Below, piece after piece: positions 6,925 to 14,219 of a stretch of 15,899 nucleotides of DNA. The notes below the pieces were generated by a model. It saw only the letters and a program-made list of their open reading frames with translations, was not told the DNA's origin and searched no databases. Position numbers and translations under genes: made by a program. Every line of letters begins with the position of its first letter. The first letter of the stretch is position 1. Source of the stretch: an uncultured Planctomycetaceae bacterium (GTDB taxonomy: Bacteria > Planctomycetota > Planctomycetia > Pirellulales > Pirellulaceae); contig CALELC010000065.1 in assembly GCA_937904535.1 (NCBI GenBank), positions 1 to 15,899 on the forward strand, in the 5' to 3' direction.

Positions 6925-9411
6925 ATGCCAAGCAACAGCAGCGAACCCATCCAGCGGCAATCCGCGCTGAGCGGTGACAGCCGGCATGACAGTCTCCCTG
7001 ACGCCATCACAGTGCTCCATTTGGAGGACAGCGATCTCGATGCGGAGTTCGTTGCGGCTTGGCTGCAGAAGTCCGGTTTGCCAGTCCGTGTCCGGCGGGC
7101 GGTGGACCGCGACAGCTTCATCAGCGAACTGTCAAGCCAGCCGTTTGAAGTGATTCTGTCGGACTATCAAGTACCGACATTCGAAGGCTTCACGGCGCTG
7201 GAACTGGCCAGTGAGCACCAGCCGGAGACGCCCTTCATCTTCGTTTCGGGAATGATGGGTGAAGAGTTGGCGGTCGAGACGCTCAAACGCGGAGCGACCG
7301 ACTACGTGCTCAAAGACAACCTGGCGCGTCTGCCAGCCGCGGTCCAACGAGCGGTCGCTGAAGCTCGTGCCCGCAATCAGCGGCTCGCTGCCGAACTGGC
7401 GGCCCAACAAGCCAATGAGCGGGCGGCGTCGATTCTGGAAAGCATTACCGACGCGTTCTTTACCCTCGACCACGAATGGCGGTTCGTCTACGCCAACCCG
7501 CAAGCCGAACGCACCCTGCAGCGGCCCCCCGGGGAGCTGCTCGGCCAGGTCGTGTGGGAAGCGTTCCCGCAATTGCTTGGCACGGAGTTCGAACAGACCT
7601 ACCGGCGTGTGGCCCAGACGCGGACGGCTGAATCGGTCACCGCATACTATCCCGATCACGGTTGCTGGTACGAAGCCCGAGCATTTCCGTCCGCCGAAGG
7701 CCTCTCGGTCTACTTCCAGGATGTCAGCGAACGGGTGCACGCCGAAGAACAGCTCCGCCGCGTTGCCATCGCCGAGAAACAACGCTCTGCCTTACTCGCA
7801 CGCGTGGCAGAGGCGTCACGCTCGATCAATGCCGTCCTGTCGGCCGATAGCATCGCCCGGATTCTGACCGAGGAGGCCTGCGCGATCATCAACGCCCGCG
7901 TCGGCATCACCACGTTCAACCTGCACGACGATTGCCATTCGCAGGTGCAGACCACCGGCGTGGTCGCTCGAATTCCGGAACCCGATCCCGACTCCGATCA
8001 GGTCCAGCCACCGACCGCACTGCCCGGTGAGGAAGCCGCAGAGCAGCCGGAGTTCGACGCCGAATTGGCTGCAGCGGTTTGTAAGCAGGGCTATCCGCTG
8101 CGGATTTCGCGGGCCGATTCGGGACCGCAACACTGGGGTCGATTGGCGGTGCCACTGCTGGGCCATGGCGGCAAGAGCCTCGGCGTCGTGCAGGTGGCCG
8201 ATAAGTTGGACGGCGAGTTCACGCTCGAGGATGAGGCAATCCTTGTCCAACTGGCCGCGATCGCCGCCGTCGGTATCGAGAACGCACTGCTGTATGAACA
8301 GGTGCGCGAACAGGACCGCCGCAAGGATGAGTTTCTGGCCACGCTCGCCCATGAACTGCGAAATCCGCTGGCACCGATCCGCACGGGTCTGACGGTTCTG
8401 AAACTGGTCAAGTCGCCCGAGGACATGAATGCGGCCCGTGAGATGATGGAACGCCAGGTCGGCCACATGGTCCGGCTGATCGACGACTTGCTGGATGTTT
8501 CGCGGATCACTCGGGGCAAGGTGGAACTCAAACCGGAACGCGTCGATATCCGCGATGTGATCGATGCCGCCCTGGAAGTCACTCGGCCGATCGTCGAAGC
8601 CAACCATCACGAATTGATCATCGCCCCGATCGACCAAGCTTTGCCGATTCATGCGGATCCCACGCGGATCGCTCAAGTGATCAGCAACCTGCTCAACAAC
8701 GCCGCCAAATACACGCCCCGCGGCGGACGCATCGAACTGACGGTCGTGCGTGATGGCGCCTCGGTGGAAATCTCGGTTCGCGACAATGGCCTGGGGATCG
8801 CCCCCGAGATGCTGCACAAAGTGTTCGAAATGTTCACCCAGGTCGGCCGCACGATCGATCAAGCCCAAGGCGGCTTGGGAATCGGCCTGGCCTTGGTGAC
8901 CCGCTTGGTCGAAATGCACGGCGGGACCGTGACCGCGGAAAGCGAAGGGCATGGCAAGGGCAGCCTGCCGCTGGCCGAGTCTCCGATCAAGGCCGAGGTT
9001 GCCGGCCAAGGAGACGCCACCCCCGCTGCGCCAACGCCGCGGCGGATCTTGGTGGTCGATGACAACGTCGATGGGGCGAAGAGCTTGTCTCTGTTACTGC
9101 AGCTCGCCGGACACACCACCTCGATCGCCTACAGCGGTCCAACGGCATTGGAACGAGCTCATTCCTTCGCTCCTGAAGTGGTGTTCCTAGACATCGGCCT
9201 GCCAGGCATGAATGGGTATGAGGTCGCACGCCGCCTGCGGGCTGAACTCCATGGAGCTGCCTTGACATTGGTGGCTCTCACCGGCTGGGGAACCGACGAT
9301 GATCGCAAACGGGCCCATGAAGCTGGCTTTGACCATCACTTGACCAAGCCGGTCGATGCGGCCTTGGTGCATGCATTGTTGTCGGACATGTCTGCCGCGC
9401 GCCAGGCGTGA
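6925..9411 (+). CDS. Hybrid sensor histidine kinase, REC-PAS-GAF-HisKA-HATPase-REC
   Basis: An 828-residue soluble hybrid kinase with no transmembrane segment. The N-terminal receiver (about 27-145) has Asp35 and phosphoacceptor Asp80 (ILSDYQVP). A helix leads to PAS (about 165-275) and GAF (about 290-455, with an acidic/proline-rich insert near 350-378). HisKA follows with His476 (LATLAHELRNP), then HATPase with NNAAKY (591-596), DNGLG (620-624) and GGLGIGL (649-655). A C-terminal receiver (about 705-825) has Asp756 (FLDIGLPG), Thr786 and Lys808. The ATG lies 2 bp after the previous stop codon, so it is the last member of the phytochrome operon. A receiver at each end lets it accept phosphate from an upstream kinase and pass it on. 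Oddity: the end of the HATPase domain reads GHGKGSLPLAE and lacks the usual GS-T-F-x-V-x-LP strand, which looks like a small in-frame deletion. The signal sensed by PAS/GAF is unknown. Confidence 0.93.
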   Translation: MPSNSSEPIQRQSALSGDSRHDSLPDAITVLHLEDSDLDAEFVAAWLQKSGLPVRVRRAVDRDSFISELSSQPFEVILSDYQVPTFEGFTALELASEHQPETPFIFVSGMMGEELAVETLKRGATDYVLKDNLARLPAAVQRAVAEARARNQRLAAELAAQQANERAASILESITDAFFTLDHEWRFVYANPQAERTLQRPPGELLGQVVWEAFPQLLGTEFEQTYRRVAQTRTAESVTAYYPDHGCWYEARAFPSAEGLSVYFQDVSERVHAEEQLRRVAIAEKQRSALLARVAEASRSINAVLSADSIARILTEEACAIINARVGITTFNLHDDCHSQVQTTGVVARIPEPDPDSDQVQPPTALPGEEAAEQPEFDAELAAAVCKQGYPLRISRADSGPQHWGRLAVPLLGHGGKSLGVVQVADKLDGEFTLEDEAILVQLAAIAAVGIENALLYEQVREQDRRKDEFLATLAHELRNPLAPIRTGLTVLKLVKSPEDMNAAREMMERQVGHMVRLIDDLLDVSRITRGKVELKPERVDIRDVIDAALEVTRPIVEANHHELIIAPIDQALPIHADPTRIAQVISNLLNNAAKYTPRGGRIELTVVRDGASVEISVRDNGLGIAPEMLHKVFEMFTQVGRTIDQAQGGLGIGLALVTRLVEMHGGTVTAESEGHGKGSLPLAESPIKAEVAGQGDATPAAPTPRRILVVDDNVDGAKSLSLLLQLAGHTTSIAYSGPTALERAHSFAPEVVFLDIGLPGMNGYEVARRLRAELHGAALTLVALTGWGTDDDRKRAHEAGFDHHLTKPVDAALVHALLSDMSAARQA

Positions 9412-9450
9412 GCGGTCTGTCTCTGGCATAAGCGGGTGCGCAGGATGTTC

Positions 9451-9532
9451 CTCGAGCGGCATTGCTTGCCTCGAGTCAGATTGCGACGTAGATACCGTTA
9501 GGTGAATCGAGTGGGACAACTCTGTTCGATTC
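9451..9532 (+). other. Bulged hairpin and dyad in the spacer before the sigma-54 regulator
   Basis: The spacer 9412-9583 has no gene. CTCGA (9451-9455) pairs with TCGAG (9471-9475). After a two-base bulge, GGCA (9458-9461) pairs with TGCC (9467-9470), giving a compact stem 40 nt past the hybrid-kinase stop without a T-run. Further on, GAATCGA (9504-9510) and TCGATTC (9526-9532) form a perfect 7-bp inverted repeat with a 15-nt gap, 51 nt before the regulator start. The gap is compatible with an operator dyad or a leader hairpin. No promoter was identified with confidence. Confidence 0.4.
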
Positions 9533-9583
9533 GGCCTGCGTGTTCTCGCTGCTTCGCTCCTCTGTTACCGCTCGCAACCGCTC

Positions 9584-11023
9584 ATGTCGCCACCCGATTC
9601 GATTCTGTTGGTCGATGACGATCTCTATCTCGCCGAATCGATGGCGCGGTGGCTGCGCGAAGAAGGCTTCGCAGTCGAGGTCGCGGCAACGCTCGCCGCA
9701 GCGCAAGCAAAACTCCGCCAGGCTACCTTCCAGCTGGTGCTAACGGACCTGCGACTGGGCGATGCCAACGGACTCGACCTGATCCAATACGTCCGCCGTT
9801 GCTATCCTCAGACCAGCATTTTGGCGATCACCGGCTATGCCACCCCGCACACGGCCGTCGAAGCGGTACGGGCGGGCGCCTTTGACGTGCTCACCAAACC
9901 GCTGATCGATCAGGAATTGATTGCCGCCATCCGCCGGGCAACCAACCAACGACGCGTGGCAGAAGAAAACGAACGGCTACGCCAACATTTGGAAAGCCGG
10001 TTGGGGATGGAAAACATCATCAGCCGCGACGAGCGCATGCTGAAGATCTTCAAGATCATCGACAGCGTGGCAGATGCTCGGGCTTCGGTGCTGATCACCG
10101 GCGAAAACGGCACCGGCAAATCGCTCGTCGCCCGCGCGATCCACAACCGTAGCCATCGCCGCAACGGGCCGTTCATTGAAGTCGCTTGTGGAGCATTGCC
10201 GGACTCGCTGCTCGAGAGCGAACTGTTTGGACATGTCGCCGGTGCGTTTACCGGAGCAATTTCTGACCGGCTGGGCAAATTTGATTTGGCCAACGGCGGC
10301 ACCTTGTTCCTCGACGAAATCGGCACGGCTTCGCCGGCGCTACAGGTCAAGCTGCTCCGCGTCCTGCAAGAGTTCCGCTTTGAACCGGTCGGTGGCACGC
10401 AGACCCGCACGGTCGACGTTCGCGTGATTCTGGCCACCAATGAAGACCTAACCGCGGCCGTCGCCGCCGGTCGATTCCGCCAGGATCTGTTCTATCGCAT
10501 CAACGTCGTCGGGATCGATTTGCCACCGCTGCGCGAGCGGCCAGATGACATCCCGCTGCTGGTTGATCACTTCTTGCATGAAATCGTTGCTGCCGGGGGC
10601 CGGCTCAGCGATGGCTTTGATCCGCCAGCGATGGAGGTGCTGCAAAGCTACCACTGGCCTGGCAACATTCGCCAATTGGAAAACGTCGTCGAGCGAGCAG
10701 TGCTCCTGGGGCAGGGCCCGCGATTGACGATCGATGACCTGCCGCCGGAACTACGGCAGCCGAGCAACAGCCCCGCGCTTGCACGCCGCTTCACCACCGC
10801 AGCCACTTCGCCGGCCGAAACGGTCTCGGCTGTCAGCAATGATCTGCGGGGAGCCCTCGCGGCCCCCGAGCGTCAGATCATCTTGCAAGCTCTGCATGAT
10901 CATCACTGGAATCGTTCGGCGACCGCCGCCACGCTCGGCATCAACCGCACGACCCTCTACAAAAAGATGAAGCGTCTCGGTCTGGATGACCCGCGCCTGC
11001 AATTCGCCAGCCCGCGTCGTTAA
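9584..11023 (+). CDS. Sigma-54-dependent NtrC-family response regulator
   Basis: A 479-residue transcriptional activator that remodels sigma-54 RNA polymerase using ATP. The receiver (about 5-120) has the acidic DDD at 11-13, phosphoacceptor Asp55 (LTDLRLGD), Thr83 and Lys105. The AAA+ domain (about 145-375) has Walker A GENGTGKS (173-180), the sigma-54 contact loop GAFTGA (220-225), Walker B LFLDE (241-245) and the arginine-finger region FRQDLFYR (298-305). A Fis-type helix-turn-helix closes it (about 428-463, SATAATLGINRTTLYKKMKRL). The domain set and length are standard for the family and all catalytic motifs are intact. It lies 172 bp after the hybrid kinase on the same strand, so it is the plausible transcription output of the light-signalling cluster. 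Pairing is inferred from position only. Its targets are unknown. Confidence 0.95.
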   Translation: MSPPDSILLVDDDLYLAESMARWLREEGFAVEVAATLAAAQAKLRQATFQLVLTDLRLGDANGLDLIQYVRRCYPQTSILAITGYATPHTAVEAVRAGAFDVLTKPLIDQELIAAIRRATNQRRVAEENERLRQHLESRLGMENIISRDERMLKIFKIIDSVADARASVLITGENGTGKSLVARAIHNRSHRRNGPFIEVACGALPDSLLESELFGHVAGAFTGAISDRLGKFDLANGGTLFLDEIGTASPALQVKLLRVLQEFRFEPVGGTQTRTVDVRVILATNEDLTAAVAAGRFRQDLFYRINVVGIDLPPLRERPDDIPLLVDHFLHEIVAAGGRLSDGFDPPAMEVLQSYHWPGNIRQLENVVERAVLLGQGPRLTIDDLPPELRQPSNSPALARRFTTAATSPAETVSAVSNDLRGALAAPERQIILQALHDHHWNRSATAATLGINRTTLYKKMKRLGLDDPRLQFASPRR

Positions 11024-11064
11024 AGTCGACTCAAGCCACACAGCCACAGCGACCGATACTCTCT

Positions 11065-11107
11065 GACAGGCGGCTACGCGTCTTCGTGGCCGCGCCGAAT
11101 CCCTGTC
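11065..11107 (+). other. Long hairpin in the leader before the mla operon
   Basis: In the spacer 11024-11126, GACAGG (11065-11070) can pair with CCTGTC (11102-11107). Inside it, CGGCTACG (11071-11078) pairs with CGTGGCCG (11085-11092) with one G-T wobble and a 6-nt loop. No T-run follows, and the mlaE start codon is 19 nt beyond. It may be a 5' leader structure of the Mla transcript or a non-canonical end for the regulator transcript. Confidence 0.35.
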
Positions 11108-11126
11108 TGAGCGGGCGCACCGTGTA

Positions 11127-11984
11127 ATGGCCGGAGTAACCTATCGGGATGATTTGCCAGCGGGCGAGGCCCGCCCGAGCAAACTGTCTCACTGGGTCAC
11201 CGACTGGGGCGGGATCGTGATCGATGGTGTCTCCACCGTCGGTGACATCGCGATCTTCGCCTACCGCATGTTCGCCTGGATGTTCACGCGCCGGCCGGCC
11301 CGTGGCACCATTCTGAACAACTTCTATCAGGTCGGCGTGCTCAGTTTGCCGGTCGTCGCACTGACCGGGACGTTCATCGGCATGGTGTTGGCCGTACAGA
11401 GCCACCGCCAATTCCAGATGATTGGTCTAGAAAACCGGCTCGGCGCGGTAATCAATTCATCATTGGTGCGAGAATTGGGGCCAGTGCTGGCCGCAACGAT
11501 GCTCGCTGGCCGCGTCGGCGGAGCGATCGCTGCGGTGCTCGGCACGATGCGGGTTACCGAGCAGATCGAAGCGCTGACCATCATGGGTGCCGACCCGATT
11601 CACTACCTGGTCGTGCCGAGATTCTTGGCCTGCATCCTGCTGATCCCCGCGCTGACGATCATGGCCGACTTCATGGGGATTGTCGGCGGCTACTTTTACA
11701 GCGTCATCGTCTTGGGAATCGACCACGCGGCGTATTTACAAAACAGCAGCGATCACGTCAGCGGGTTTGACCTGTTCAGCGGCCTGCTGAAGAGTTTCTT
11801 TTTCGGTGGGATCATTGCGGTTGTCAGCTGCTATCGCGGCTTTAACTGCCAAGCCGGCGCGGAGGGCGTCGGCCAAGCAGCAACCGCGGCATTCGTCATG
11901 TCCTTCGTGCTGATTCTTGGGATCGACCTGATCCTCAACATCCTGCTCGACGCGTTTTACTACACGATCTGGGCTCCGGAGTAA
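11127..11984 (+). CDS. mlaE: MlaE-family ABC transporter permease (lipid transport)
   Basis: Inner-membrane permease of an MCE-type ABC transporter that moves phospholipids between the inner and outer membranes. At 285 residues it is about 25 longer than E. coli MlaE, owing to a hydrophilic and amphipathic N-terminal segment (about 1-60). Family signatures are clear: VRELGPVLAATMLAGRVGG (114-132) and the coupling-helix region TEQIEALTIMGADP (144-157). Hydrophobic segments lie near 69-91, 118-140, 160-195, 223-235 and 253-279. The ATG at 11127 is the only sensible start; no strong Shine-Dalgarno site is seen. The ATPase gene starts 5 bp after the stop codon and the MCE-domain gene follows, so permease, ATPase and substrate-binding subunit form one operon. 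The direction of lipid flow is not predictable. Confidence 0.92.
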   Translation: MAGVTYRDDLPAGEARPSKLSHWVTDWGGIVIDGVSTVGDIAIFAYRMFAWMFTRRPARGTILNNFYQVGVLSLPVVALTGTFIGMVLAVQSHRQFQMIGLENRLGAVINSSLVRELGPVLAATMLAGRVGGAIAAVLGTMRVTEQIEALTIMGADPIHYLVVPRFLACILLIPALTIMADFMGIVGGYFYSVIVLGIDHAAYLQNSSDHVSGFDLFSGLLKSFFFGGIIAVVSCYRGFNCQAGAEGVGQAATAAFVMSFVLILGIDLILNILLDAFYYTIWAPE

Positions 11985-11989
11985 TCGCC

Positions 11990-12841
11990 ATGCTGCCTGA
12001 CGCCGAAGATCAGCCGCTGGTCGACTGCCGCAATGTCAGCGTCCGCTTCGGCGGCCAATCGATCCTCAGCCACATCGACCTCCGCATCGACCACGGTCAA
12101 ACGCTGGCCATCATCGGAGAGAGCGGCTGTGGCAAAACCGTGCTGATGAAGACCATTGCCGGGCTGATCCGTCCGACCGCCGGGGAAGTGGTGTTCGACG
12201 GACATGATCTGCACCAGCTCACTCCTGCGGAACTGGCGCAGACCCGCCGCCGCTTTGGCTTCGTGTTCCAGAACGCGGCCCTCTTCGACAGCATGAACAT
12301 CTTCGACAATGTGGCCTTCCCGATCCTGCAGCATGAAACGGCGTCCGACGATGAGATCGCCGTGCGGGTGATGGAAAAGCTTTCCGAGGTCGGGCTGCCA
12401 AGCGAAGTCGCCGGCAAATTCCCAGCCCAGCTGTCCGGCGGGATGCGCAAACGCGTCGGGCTGGCACGGGCCCTCATTCTGCAGCCCGAATTGGTCGTCT
12501 ACGACGAGCCAACGACCGGCTTGGATCCGATCATGAGCGACGTAATCAACGAACTGATCCTGGCGACGCGCCGCCGGTACCCGGTGACCAGTGTGATCGT
12601 GACCCACGACATGCAGACCGCTCGGAAGGTCGCCAACCGCGTCGTCATGCTCTACCCGCGGACCCGCCTCCAACCCGGCGAGTCACAAGTCCTGTTCGAC
12701 GGGCCGCCGAGCGATTTAGATCATGCCGATGATCGTCGCGTACGACAATTCGTGCGTGGCGAAGCCGGCGAACGGATCGACGAACTGATGCGTCAAACCG
12801 CGGCCGTCAGTCACGCCTGGGCCGGCGACTCAGCCGACTGA
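11990..12841 (+). CDS. mlaF: MlaF-family ABC transporter ATPase (lipid transport)
   Basis: Cytoplasmic ATPase subunit that drives the MlaE permease. The 283-residue protein has Walker A GESGCGKT (43-50), the Q-loop FVFQNAALFDSM (91-102), the signature LSGGMRKRVGLARA (148-161), Walker B LVVYDEP (168-174) and the H-loop His206 in VTHDM. The LFDSMNIFDNVAFP stretch after the Q-loop is characteristic of the Mla/Mce ATPase subfamily. GGAG at 11978-11981 lies 8 nt before the ATG and overlaps the end of mlaE, which supports the start and tight coupling. The C-terminal tail (about 235-283) is hydrophilic and longer than in many ABC ATPases; in E. coli MlaF the C-terminal extension contacts its partner protomer and MlaB. 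No MlaB gene is visible here. All catalytic motifs are intact. Confidence 0.94.
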   Translation: MLPDAEDQPLVDCRNVSVRFGGQSILSHIDLRIDHGQTLAIIGESGCGKTVLMKTIAGLIRPTAGEVVFDGHDLHQLTPAELAQTRRRFGFVFQNAALFDSMNIFDNVAFPILQHETASDDEIAVRVMEKLSEVGLPSEVAGKFPAQLSGGMRKRVGLARALILQPELVVYDEPTTGLDPIMSDVINELILATRRRYPVTSVIVTHDMQTARKVANRVVMLYPRTRLQPGESQVLFDGPPSDLDHADDRRVRQFVRGEAGERIDELMRQTAAVSHAWAGDSAD

Positions 12842-12878
12842 TCCGGACTGCGTTCAGAGTTCCTTTCAACCAACGATC

Positions 12879-14129
12879 ATGGACGACACAAAACTACGAT
12901 TCGGGGTCGGGGTGCTGGTGCTTTCCGCCATCGGCGTGGGCGTCATCCTGACCTTCCTGTTCGGCGCGTTTCCGACGGTACTCGCTCGCACCTACAACCT
13001 GACGGTCGACATTGATTCGGCCGCCGGCATCGGCGTGAATACACCAGTGCTCCGCGACGGCGTCCGCATCGGCCGCGTCACGCAGATTCAACTGCGACCT
13101 GAAGGCGGCGTGCGGCTGACGCTGGCGATCGATGCTGACCGCAAGCTCACCCGTGCTTATGTTCCAAAAATCGGCACCAGCTCGCTCGTTACCGGCGATG
13201 CCAAACTGGAGTTCCAAAAGGACCTCGGCCGAGCGCTGGAAAACCTCGACGGCCAAGCTCCGGCAGGCCAGCCCCCGGTGCCCCGCAACAATCGCTGGGA
13301 TCCAGCCGAAGAGGAACTTCTGACGTCCTTCTACGCCGATGGCGACTACGTGCTCTCCAGCTACGCCGCAGACGATCCCCTGGCGGCGATCGCCAATCTC
13401 GAAGACGACGTGCGCAACACCTTGGCCGTCGTGCAGCGTGCCGGAGTTGCCCTGGAATCCGCCGGCGCCTCGGTCAACGAGCTGGCGAACTCGGTCCGCG
13501 GCGTCGTCACCGACAACGAAGGCAACTTGCGCGATATCGTCGGCAAGGCCAACCAAGCGCTGGATCAGTTCCAGGCCGCGATGACCGACATTCGCACCAT
13601 CGTCGGTGATCCCGAACTGCGTGCTCGGCTCACCCAGTCGCTCGATTCGCTGCCGCGCGTGCTCGACGAAGCCGAACAGGCACTGGCGAATACCAAACTC
13701 ACGATGCAACAGTTCGAACGCGTCGGCGTCGCAGCCGAACAAGCCGTCGGCGAAGCCGGTTCGACGTTCCGCTCCCTCGACCGCACGATCGTCAATCTGG
13801 AACGCTTCACCGAACCGCTGGGCGACCGCGGCGAAGAGATCGTTGAAAAGATGCTCGCCAGCTTCAGCAACCTCGACGAGTCGCTCGTACAGATCAACCA
13901 GTTCGGCGCCATGCTCAACGGCAACGGCAGTTTGCGGCGACTGCTCGAAGACGACGAAATCTACTTCCAGGTGAAACGCACGCTCGGCAACATCGAGAGC
14001 GCCACCGTTCGCATTCGTCCCATCCTCGACGATGTGCGGGTCATCTCCGATAAACTCGCCCGCGACCCGAGCCAGCTCGGCGTCAAAGGAGCGTTAACTG
14101 CCAGACCAGCCGGCCTCGGACTGAAGTAA
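12879..14129 (+). CDS. mlaD: MCE-domain (MlaD-like) lipid-binding subunit with long helical C-terminus
   Basis: Membrane-anchored periplasmic subunit of the lipid transporter. The 416-residue protein has one N-terminal transmembrane helix (about 8-30) and one MCE domain (about 38-112, VDIDSAAGIGVNTPVLRDGV and GTSSLVTGDAKLEF). A Pro-rich insert follows (125-142), then about 250 residues of heptad-rich, largely helical sequence (165-395). E. coli MlaD has only 183 residues and lacks this tail. A single MCE domain with a long helical tail is more like actinobacterial Mce or chloroplast TGD2 proteins, where the helices are thought to extend a tunnel or needle across the periplasm. That role is inference here. 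It lies 37 bp downstream of mlaF and ends the operon. No MlaC carrier gene follows. The symbol is by operon position; an mce-type name would be equally fair. Confidence 0.88.
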   Translation: MDDTKLRFGVGVLVLSAIGVGVILTFLFGAFPTVLARTYNLTVDIDSAAGIGVNTPVLRDGVRIGRVTQIQLRPEGGVRLTLAIDADRKLTRAYVPKIGTSSLVTGDAKLEFQKDLGRALENLDGQAPAGQPPVPRNNRWDPAEEELLTSFYADGDYVLSSYAADDPLAAIANLEDDVRNTLAVVQRAGVALESAGASVNELANSVRGVVTDNEGNLRDIVGKANQALDQFQAAMTDIRTIVGDPELRARLTQSLDSLPRVLDEAEQALANTKLTMQQFERVGVAAEQAVGEAGSTFRSLDRTIVNLERFTEPLGDRGEEIVEKMLASFSNLDESLVQINQFGAMLNGNGSLRRLLEDDEIYFQVKRTLGNIESATVRIRPILDDVRVISDKLARDPSQLGVKGALTARPAGLGLK

Positions 14130-14178
14130 TGAGGCTGCCCGGCAAAACCCAGCACGGCCCAATCCATGGGGCAGGGCA

Positions 14179-14200
14179 GGGCCAGCATCGCTAGCCCTTT
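14179..14200 (+). terminator. Possible weak terminator after the MCE gene
   Basis: GGGC (14179-14182) and AGC (14184-14186) pair with GCT (14190-14192) and GCCC (14194-14197) around a single mismatch and a 3-nt loop, followed by only TTT. It lies 49 bp after the MCE stop codon in the convergent spacer 14130-14219. The short T-run makes it a weak candidate. On the minus strand it has no T-run, so it would not end the lipoprotein transcript. Confidence 0.4.
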
Positions 14201-14219
14201 CTGCTGCCGATAAAGCTGC

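Noticed and set aside
7816..9009. Minus-strand open frame of 397 codons opposite the hybrid kinase.
   Set aside because: It is a shadow of a GC-rich coding frame; its translation has no recognisable domain, and the plus strand encodes clear kinase motifs.
11024..11126. Search for a sigma-54 promoter driving the mla operon from the adjacent activator.
   Set aside because: No GG-N10-GC site with an acceptable TTGC element was found, so direct control of mla by the neighbour is not supported.
12894..13742. Minus-strand open frame of 282 codons opposite the MCE gene.
   Set aside because: The translation is a composition-driven shadow without family motifs; the plus-strand MCE protein is certain.
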